The notes beneath the pieces are model-generated. The model had not been told where the DNA came from, did no database searches, and was given only the letters and a program-made list of their open reading frames with translations. A DNA stretch of 19,588 bases from Clostridium sp. CAG:448 (GTDB lineage: Bacteria; Bacillota; Clostridia; Oscillospirales; CAG-272): positions 1-19,588 of the forward strand of contig FR890568.1 of the NCBI GenBank assembly GCA_000433415.1, given 5' to 3'. Position numbers and translations under genes: made by a program. This document shows, one piece after another, positions 1 to 6,304 of this stretch. Each line of letters begins with the position of its first letter. Position 1 is the stretch's first letter.

Positions 1-671
1 CCTGCGTGCGTGCGTTTGCATCGGAAGGGGCAAGGGTTGCATTCTTTTACCATGCCGATACGAAGGCGGCGGATGCGGTGGCGTCCGAAACCGGCGCAAA
101 AGCAATTTGCTGTGAGCTGAGCGATCCCGGTGACGTGCGGTGCGGGTTTTCGGAGGCAATGGAGGCGTTGGGCAGCATAGATGTGCTGGTTTGTAATGCA
201 GGGGTCTCTATGATCGGACTGTTTACGGACATGACCGATACGCAGTGGCGTGCCCTTATGGCGGTCAATCTGGACGCTGCAGCCATGCTCTCGCGTGAGG
301 CGGCAAAGCGCATGATTTCGCAAAAGACCGGGGCGATTCTGTACATCGGGTCCATGTGGGGCAAAACGGGCGCTTCCTGTGAGGTGGCATATTCTGCCTC
401 CAAGGCGGCATTGCGCGGCTTGACCATGGCGCTGGCAAAGGAATTGGGTCCAAGCGGAATCCGCGTCAACTGTGTTGAACCGGGTGTGATAGATACCGAC
501 ATGAATGCTTCTCTTGATCCGGCGACACGTGCGGCGCTCGCGGACGAGACGCCCCTGTGCCGCATCGGAATGCCTGAGGAAGTCGCGGCGGCGGTATGTT
601 TTCTTTCCTCGGATCGTGCGTCGTTTATTACCGGACAGATTTTGGGCGTCGATGGCGGATACGCAGTGTAG
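1..671 (+). CDS. ymfI: SDR oxidoreductase, YmfI-like (EF-P 5-aminopentanone reductase candidate), 5' partial
   Basis: Short-chain dehydrogenase/reductase whose beginning lies before the window: the open frame continues to base 3, and the N-terminal TGxxxGIG nucleotide-binding loop is missing. Counting from the GTG at 6, the family landmarks are NAG (64-66), Asn88, catalytic Ser116, Tyr129 and Lys133 (YSASK), then PGVIDTDM and a C-terminal ITGQ...VDGGY. These mark a FabG-like classical SDR. The two genes downstream are YmfF- and YmfH-like. In Bacillus subtilis the SDR beside that pair, YmfI, reduces 5-aminopentanone on elongation factor P to 5-aminopentanol, so that role is inferred from context. 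A FabG-type 3-oxoacyl-ACP reductase is the main alternative. It ends in TAG, 67 bases before the next gene. Confidence 0.85.
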   Translation, partial: CVRAFASEGARVAFFYHADTKAADAVASETGAKAICCELSDPGDVRCGFSEAMEALGSIDVLVCNAGVSMIGLFTDMTDTQWRALMAVNLDAAAMLSREAAKRMISQKTGAILYIGSMWGKTGASCEVAYSASKAALRGLTMALAKELGPSGIRVNCVEPGVIDTDMNASLDPATRAALADETPLCRIGMPEEVAAAVCFLSSDRASFITGQILGVDGGYAV

Positions 672-738
672 ATTTGCCGCCAGGTCATTTTCGTTTGATT
701 ACTAAACTATTTACCTCATTACCTAAGAAGGACAGAAT

Positions 739-2067
739 ATGGAAGAAATCAGGACAAGCCCCGGTGGTGTGCGGGTGTTTTCTGTGGATAAATTCAAGAC
801 GGCGCGACTTTCGCTGCTACTGGCTGTGCCGGCAAACGGCAGGGAGATGGTGGAAAATCTCCTCCTGTTGCTGTGCGCGCGTCGCGGCACGGAGGTCTAT
901 GAAAATTTGGCGGCGATCAACCGGCGTTTGGATGATCTGTACGCCGCAACGCTTTCCTGCCGTCATTTTATGGACGGTGACAGGCAGGTTCTCGGTTTTA
1001 CGGCGGAGTATATCGAACCGGATTTTTTGCCGGATGCCACGGATACCGCCGCAGGGGTTGCCGAAGTGCTTGCGCAGCTTCTTTTACACCCGAAACGTGA
1101 GGCGGACGGAACGCTTCTGCGCGGGACGGTCGCACGGGAAAAACAGGATCTGGTTGACTCCATCCGCGCGCGTAGGAACGACACCCGCACTTATGCGGAC
1201 ACCCGTTGCAGGGAGCTCTTTTTTGCGGGGGAACCCAACGACCCTTCTTTGCTCTGGTCGGATGAAACGGTTCTTTCCGTGACGCCCGAGGAGCTGACGG
1301 TACGAAGGGAAGTGCTGCTGCGTGACGCCTGTATTTCCTTCTTCTATACCGGACGTGAGGCGGAGGAGGCGGTGCGCCGGCGTCTTACAGAGGTTTTCGG
1401 TCGGTTATGCGACCGTTGCGAGATATCCCTTCCTGTGCGAACGGAGCGCGGAATTCGCCCGGTACAGTGTGCAGAAGAAGCGCTTCCGGTGACGCAGAGC
1501 GTGCTCTCGATCGGTTATCGGGCGCCTTTGTCTTGCGTGATGGGGGGATGTGATTATGAGGCGTTTCTCCTTTTGAACGAAATGCTGGGGGTGATGGGAA
1601 CCAACCGCCTGTTTTTGCGTGTCAGGGAACAGATGGGGCTGTGTTATTCCATTGGTTCGGCGATTGATTGTAAAGAGGCGGCGCTGTTTGTTTCCTGCGG
1701 CATCCGCGCACAGGCATATGAAGCGGTGCGGCGGGCGATTGGCGACGAAATACGCGCGATTGCGGAAGGTCGTTTTACCGATGAGGAATTGGCGGCGGCA
1801 AAGCAGTCAGTGGATAATTCCCTGATGCAGCTGGAGGATAGTCCGGGCGCAAAAGAGGCGTTCATTTACACACGGCTTTTGGACGGTTTGCCCATAGGTG
1901 TTGCACCTTTTCGATTTTCCGTTGCGGCGGTGGACAGAGATGCCGTGATGTGGGTGGCATCGGCACTGGCAGAGGATACGGTGTTCTTCTTGCGGGGGAC
2001 GCAGGAGTCGGAAGAGGAAACGGAGGACCAGGAGGAAACGGAGGCATATGTCGATGACGAAGTGTGA
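739..2067 (+). CDS. ymfF: M16 peptidase-family protein without zinc motif, YmfF-like
   Basis: A 442-residue member of the pitrilysin (M16) family, start ATG preceded by AAGAAGGA. It has the two-lobed M16 layout, including the C-terminal-lobe type motif NRLFLRVREQMGLCYSIGS. The place where an active M16 enzyme carries HxxEH holds RRGTEVYENLAA instead, so it is probably catalytically dead. M16 proteins often work as pairs of one active and one inactive subunit, and the next gene carries an intact HxxEH. NCBI names this family EF-P 5-aminopentanol modification-associated protein YfmF. The C-terminal ~20 residues are very acidic (EEETEDQEETE). The last 20 bases overlap the start of the next gene, which suggests translational coupling. 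The biochemical role in EF-P modification is not understood. Confidence 0.85.
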   Translation: MEEIRTSPGGVRVFSVDKFKTARLSLLLAVPANGREMVENLLLLLCARRGTEVYENLAAINRRLDDLYAATLSCRHFMDGDRQVLGFTAEYIEPDFLPDATDTAAGVAEVLAQLLLHPKREADGTLLRGTVAREKQDLVDSIRARRNDTRTYADTRCRELFFAGEPNDPSLLWSDETVLSVTPEELTVRREVLLRDACISFFYTGREAEEAVRRRLTEVFGRLCDRCEISLPVRTERGIRPVQCAEEALPVTQSVLSIGYRAPLSCVMGGCDYEAFLLLNEMLGVMGTNRLFLRVREQMGLCYSIGSAIDCKEAALFVSCGIRAQAYEAVRRAIGDEIRAIAEGRFTDEELAAAKQSVDNSLMQLEDSPGAKEAFIYTRLLDGLPIGVAPFRFSVAAVDRDAVMWVASALAEDTVFFLRGTQESEEETEDQEETEAYVDDEV

Positions 2068-3406
2068 TGGACACACATACTGTAACGATCAACTCGGGGA
2101 GTCTTATACGGATATCTGGCACGACAGCGGCATGCGGATTCTTTTGTGTCGCAAACCCATGAAGACTGCCTATGCGATGCTCGGGGTTGGTTTCGGTGCG
2201 CTGGATACGGACTATTGTCTTTCCGGAAAGACCGTGCACCTGCCATTCGGGGTAGCACACTATCTGGAGCACCGGATGTTCGGGAATCCGGACGGGCGTG
2301 ACGCGACAGCGGATTTTGCGGCATGCGGCGCCGATGTCAATGCATTTACCGGGTATGATAAAACCGCATATCTCTTTTCCACGGCAACGCAGTTTGACGA
2401 TTGTCTGGAAAAATTGCTCCGTTTTGTCACGGAGCCGTATTTTCCGGCAGAGGCGGTAGATGCAGAGCGACCGATTATTGCAGAGGAGATCCGGATGAGC
2501 CTGGATGATCCATATGAGCAGGGGTATGCCGCACAATTGCGCGGGCTTTACGCCGAAGGGGCGATACGCGAGGACATTTGCGGGACGCTTGCCTCCATCG
2601 GTCGGATTACGCCGGAGATCCTTTGTGATACGTATGACGCATTTTACAGACCGGACGAACTGATTTTGTGCGTGTGCGGAGATGTGACGCCGGAAGAGGT
2701 CTGCAAGGTGGCAGACCGCTGTATGCCGGCGCACACGCCCAAGCGGGAGCGCCCGGTGCGCCTGTCCGCGACAAAACCGAATCGGCATCTTTCGGATGTG
2801 TCTATCCGGATGCCGGTTGCAAAGCCGATCTTCAATTTTGCCCTCCGTTTGCCGGACGCGGACCGTGCGTCCGTTCCGGCGGCATTTGCCGGCAGACGTC
2901 GGCTGCTGTATCGGGATACCGTGCTTTCGGTGGTTGCAGAGGCGCTTTTCAGCAGGGCGGGAACCTTTTACTCGGGACTGTTGGAGGAAGGGCTGATCCG
3001 TCCGGGATTTTCTTACGGTTCAACCGTTCTGCGGGACCTTTCCTATCTGGCGGTGTCCGGCGAGAGCGACTGTGTTTTGGAGGTTTATCAACGCTTTTGC
3101 GCCTATTTGGAGAACGTGCGGAAAAACGGCATCTCAAAAGAGGATTTTGAACGGGCGCGCCGTGTGATGTACGCTGACTTTGTTACCGCGTTTGATTCAA
3201 CGGAGGATGTGGCAAGCATGCTGTTTTCTGCCGCTGTTGACGGAATCGGGTTGTTTGAAAGTCTTGATATGATTGAGCGGGTGACGGTTTCTGATGCGAA
3301 CGCGCTCTTGGATCGGGAGTGCCTGCAGGAAAATATGCAGTTGACGGTTGTTGAACCGTTGGCAGACGGAGAAAGTGAGGGAATTGAAAATGGGGATACG
3401 GATTGA
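2048..3406 (+). CDS. ymfH: M16 zinc peptidase, YmfH-like
   Basis: A 452-residue M16 peptidase starting at an ATG preceded by GGAGG. The inverted zinc motif is intact: HYLEH, His71, Glu74 and His75. A third ligand is probably Glu147 in ERPIIAEEI, about 76 residues further on, the spacing expected for the family. A second M16 lobe follows (SYGSTVLRDLSYLAVSG, then a helical C-terminus). It overlaps the YmfF-like gene by 20 bases and folD by 17, so the block is probably one transcript. Paired with the upstream inactive homologue it would form an active/inactive heterodimer, by analogy with other M16 pairs. In Bacillus, ymfF, ymfH and ymfI have been tied to EF-P 5-aminopentanol modification; the substrate of this peptidase is not known to me. 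Confidence 0.88.
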   Translation: MSMTKCDGHTYCNDQLGESYTDIWHDSGMRILLCRKPMKTAYAMLGVGFGALDTDYCLSGKTVHLPFGVAHYLEHRMFGNPDGRDATADFAACGADVNAFTGYDKTAYLFSTATQFDDCLEKLLRFVTEPYFPAEAVDAERPIIAEEIRMSLDDPYEQGYAAQLRGLYAEGAIREDICGTLASIGRITPEILCDTYDAFYRPDELILCVCGDVTPEEVCKVADRCMPAHTPKRERPVRLSATKPNRHLSDVSIRMPVAKPIFNFALRLPDADRASVPAAFAGRRRLLYRDTVLSVVAEALFSRAGTFYSGLLEEGLIRPGFSYGSTVLRDLSYLAVSGESDCVLEVYQRFCAYLENVRKNGISKEDFERARRVMYADFVTAFDSTEDVASMLFSAAVDGIGLFESLDMIERVTVSDANALLDRECLQENMQLTVVEPLADGESEGIENGDTD

Positions 3407-4238
3407 CGGAAAGGCAATCGCCGCACAGATTCGCGCGGAAGTTGCGGCAGAGGTCGCTGTCATGCGTGAGAAAAGCAACAGGGTGCCGGGACTGGCGGTT
3501 GTTTTGGTAGGGGATAATCCCGCTTCGGCGGTGTATGTGCGTAACAAAAAGAATGCCTGCGTAGAGTGCGGTATTGATTCGCGCGTATGCCTGCTTCCGG
3601 CGGATGCGTCACAGGAAGAACTGGAGGCGCTGATAGATGAACTGAATGCGGATGTGTCCGTAAACGGAATTTTGTTGCAGCTTCCGTTGCCGGCGCATCT
3701 TGACGCACACCGTGTTTTATTGCGTATCCGACCGGACAAGGACGTGGATGCCTTTCATCCGTACAATGTCGGGCGTATTATGATCGGCGATTATCGCTTT
3801 TTGCCGTGCACGCCTGCGGGGGTGATGGAGCTTTTGCGCCGCTACCATATTTCGGTGGACGGGAAACGGTGCGTGGTGATCGGTCGCTCTGATATTGTGG
3901 GAAAGCCGATGGCAATGCTGTTGCTGCATGCAAACGGTACCGTGACAGTCTGCCACAGCCATACAAAAGAGATTGCCGCAATCTGCCGGGAGGCTGATAT
4001 TCTTGTCAGCGCAGTCGGGCGTGCGGGATTTGTCGGAGCAGACATGGTCAAGCCGGGCGCGGTGGTGATTGATGTCGGCATGAATCGCAACGCGCAGGGA
4101 AAGCTATGCGGGGATGTTGATTTTGCCGCGGTTGAACCGATTGCATCCTACATCACACCGGTGCCGGGCGGCGTCGGACCTATGACGGTCGCCATGCTGA
4201 TGCGGAATACCCTGGAGGCGTGTAAGGAAACAGAGTGA
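3390..4238 (+). CDS. folD: Bifunctional methylenetetrahydrofolate dehydrogenase/cyclohydrolase
   Basis: FolD interconverts 5,10-methylene-THF, methenyl-THF and 10-formyl-THF in cytosolic one-carbon metabolism. The protein is 282 residues, normal for the family. Visible signatures are YVRNKK with catalytic Tyr49/Lys53, LLQLPLP, the PDKDVDAFHPYNVG substrate loop, CTPAGVMELL, the Rossmann motif VVIGRSDIVGKP and the C-terminal ITPVPGGVGPMTVAML. I chose the ATG at 3390 because GAGGGA lies about 8 bases upstream and the protein then begins MGIRIDGKAIAAQI, as in homologues; the TTG at 3348 would add residues unlike the family. It overlaps ymfH by 17 bases and is followed by a strong terminator. Confidence 0.96.
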   Translation: MGIRIDGKAIAAQIRAEVAAEVAVMREKSNRVPGLAVVLVGDNPASAVYVRNKKNACVECGIDSRVCLLPADASQEELEALIDELNADVSVNGILLQLPLPAHLDAHRVLLRIRPDKDVDAFHPYNVGRIMIGDYRFLPCTPAGVMELLRRYHISVDGKRCVVIGRSDIVGKPMAMLLLHANGTVTVCHSHTKEIAAICREADILVSAVGRAGFVGADMVKPGAVVIDVGMNRNAQGKLCGDVDFAAVEPIASYITPVPGGVGPMTVAMLMRNTLEACKETE

Positions 4239-4272
4239 TTTGATTGACAGTCTACAAACGAATTGAAAAAGT

Positions 4273-4311
4273 AAAATACCGGTACCGTAAATGCAGGTGC
4301 CGGTATTTTTG
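4273..4311 (+). terminator. Intrinsic terminator after folD
   Basis: A 14-bp stem runs from AAAATACCGGTACC (4273-4286) to GGTGCCGGTATTTT (4296-4309), with one G-T wobble and a 9-nt loop, and leads into a T run. It closes the ymfI-ymfF-ymfH-folD block. Confidence 0.9.
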
Positions 4312-4351
4312 TTTTCCGAATTGGTGTAAAGTCGTTTTTTCTCTGAACCTC

Positions 4352-4380
4352 TTGACAAAGCAATGATATTGGCATATACT
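4352..4380 (+). promoter_or_regulatory. Sigma-A promoter for marR
   Basis: TTGACA at 4352-4357 and TATACT at 4375-4380 are separated by 17 bases. Transcription should start around 4387, inside the inverted repeat listed next. Confidence 0.85.
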
Positions 4381-4386
4381 TTATTG

Positions 4387-4400
4387 GTCCCGTTTGGGAC
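4387..4400. promoter_or_regulatory. Operator-like inverted repeat at the marR start site
   Basis: GTCCC (4387-4391) and GGGAC (4396-4400) form a perfect 5-bp inverted repeat around GTTT. It covers the predicted start of transcription, between the -10 box and the ribosome binding site. MarR proteins commonly repress their own promoters from such sites, so autoregulation is a reasonable inference. The half-site is short, so this is only a candidate. Confidence 0.45.
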
Positions 4401-4412
4401 TTGGAGGATGCA

Positions 4413-4859
4413 ATGGAAAAAGAATCATTGATTATGATAAACAGCTTAAACCGGGGGATTATTAAATGCAGAGGCGTTTATTCCTCGTGGGCAAGCGGGC
4501 ACGGTGTCAGTTATCATGAAATGCTTGTGCTTTATACAATTCGGGAATATGGGTACTGTACGCAAAAGCAGGTCTGCGAGAGCTATATTCTGCCCAAACA
4601 AACGATCCACAATGTCATCTCCGCCATGCGGGAGCGTGGTGTACTGGAGTATGACGAGAAACACAGCAGAGGTCGTGAAAAAGCATTTGTGCTTTCGGCA
4701 AAGGGCAGGGAATATGCGGCGGATTTTCTGAAATCTCTTGATACGGTTGAAGCCCGTGCACTGGAGCTTTTGGGAAAAGAAAAACTCGGTACGCTGACAG
4801 GTTTGCTTTTTGAATTTGATGCGGCTCTTTGCACAGCGCTGGAAGAAAAGGGGGAGTAA
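4413..4859 (+). CDS. MarR-family transcriptional regulator
   Basis: A 148-residue winged-helix regulator. After an N-terminal helix, residues about 34-100 show the MarR core: SYHEMLVLYTIREYG, QKQVCESYILPKQTIHNVI (recognition helix) and a wing with GRGREKAF-like sequence (SRGREKAFVLSAKGRE), followed by C-terminal dimerisation helices. The ATG at 4413 has GGAGG 5 bases upstream; the in-frame TTG at 4401 overlaps that binding site and is unlikely. The stop codon lies 2 bases before the MATE transporter start, so the two were co-translated. The likely job was ligand-responsive control of itself and the pump. Unlike its partner it looks intact. Confidence 0.9.
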   Translation: MEKESLIMINSLNRGIIKCRGVYSSWASGHGVSYHEMLVLYTIREYGYCTQKQVCESYILPKQTIHNVISAMRERGVLEYDEKHSRGREKAFVLSAKGREYAADFLKSLDTVEARALELLGKEKLGTLTGLLFEFDAALCTALEEKGE

Positions 4860-4861
4860 CC

Positions 4862-6210
4862 ATGGAACAGACGGATTTGTTCGGAACGGAAAAAATCGGC
4901 AGGATTCTGATCCGGCTTGCGCCGCCGGTGATGCTTGCGCAACTGATACAGGCGCTTTACAACATTGCGGACAGCTTTTTTGTGGGCAGGTATTCGGATG
5001 CCGGATTGACGGCTCTGTCCATTATCTACCCGATACAGCTTTTGATGATCGCGTTCGTCGTCGGAACCGGTGTGGGAATCAATACTGTCATGGCATCGAA
5101 GCTCGGCGTCGGAAAACGGAAAGAGGCTGACGAATATGCAGGGGTTGGCACGCCGCTTGCCGTGGTGCTTTGATTTCTGTTTGCCGTGGTCTGCTATCTG
5201 ATTATGCCGTTTTACGCACGGATGTCAAGCAGTTCCGAAGAAGTTATCAGCGATGTTATTACATACGGCAGAATTGTCTGCGTGTTCAGTTTCGGGCTGT
5301 TCCTAGAAAGTATCTGGACAAAGATTCTGCAATCGAACGGGAATATGAAAACGCCCATGTTCGCTCAGATTCTCGGTGCGGTGACGAATATCATTCCGGA
5401 TCCGCTTCTGATTTTCGGTTTGTTCGGGTTGCCTGAAATGGGAATTGCCGGTGCGGCTGTCGCGACCGTGGCGGGACAAATCGTAGCGGCGTTGGTGGTC
5501 ATGAAGAGAGGATTCCGTAAGACGCCGCCAATCAGGCTTTATCCTCACCATATAGCGGGGATTTTCCGCCTTGGTATTCCCAATATGCTGATGCAGTCCG
5601 CATATACGTTTTACATATTGGGACTCAATCTGATTCTCGCAACCTTCTGTGACCAGGCGGTTACGGCGCTTGGACTGTATTACAAATGGCAGACGTTTTT
5701 CTTTATTCCGCTTGGTGCAATGCAGACCTGCATGGTTCCGATTATCAGCTATAATTACGCTGCGCGGAATATCGGTCGTTGCAGGAAAACGCTTTCGGTT
5801 TCCGTTCTGTTCGGGCTTGCCCTGATGGCGCTCGGGACGCTGTGCTTTCTCACTCTTCCGACGCAGATGCTGCGGGTCTTTAGAAAGGACTCACAGGTCA
5901 TAGAAATCGGCAGGATCGGTTTCCGCTTTGTCGGTATCAGTTTCTTGCCGATGGTCACCTCGCTGATATTCCCGGTGTTTTTCCAGGCGGTTGGTCCAGT
6001 CTGAAAAGCTCTGCGCTGACCGTCAACCGGACAGTTGTCCTGTTTGTGCCGATCGGATATTTATTCTCCCGGTTCGGACTCAATTGGTTTTGGATGACAT
6101 TTCCCGTCACGGAGGTCCTGACGAGCATTGTGGGTGTTGTGTTTTACCGGCAATTTCTGAAAAAGACCGCGTCGATCGGGCTGAAGGGACAACCGCAAGG
6201 GAACTGCTGA
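4862..6210 (+). pseudogene. MATE-family efflux transporter, broken by a stop and a frameshift
   Basis: Homologous to about 450-residue multidrug/Na+ antiporters of the MATE family, with several membrane segments. The start is ATG 4862 after GGGGGAG. Residues 1-103 (LFGTEKIGRILIRLAPPVML, YNIADSFFVGRYSD) lead to an in-frame TGA at 5171-5173. The frame then resumes without shift (FLFAVVCYLIMPF) to a second stop at 6002-6004. From about 5995 the homologous C-terminus (SSLKSSALTVNRTVVLFVPIG) continues in another frame to a TGA at 6208. The second break fits loss of 1 base within GGTCCAGTCTG (5993-6003). The TGA may derive from TGG (Trp), since Trp would fit there. Two independent lesions favour true decay over one sequencing error. 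Start and RBS are still good. Confidence 0.85.
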
Positions 6211-6304
6211 TTCCTCTGCGGGAAATTCTCGGATGCATGGGGGGATACTCCCACAGACCTAATCGGGGACAGTGCCGCCGAAATGCCCGGCTTTGATGAC
6301 AATG

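Noticed and set aside
1862..2788. 308-codon open frame on the minus strand
   Set aside because: It lies antisense across the end of ymfF and most of ymfH, has no family-like sequence and mirrors the codon bias of the real genes.
5171..5173. TGA read as selenocysteine or as tryptophan by a changed code
   Set aside because: Other genes in the window end in TGA, MATE proteins are not selenoproteins, and a second independent frameshift points to decay.
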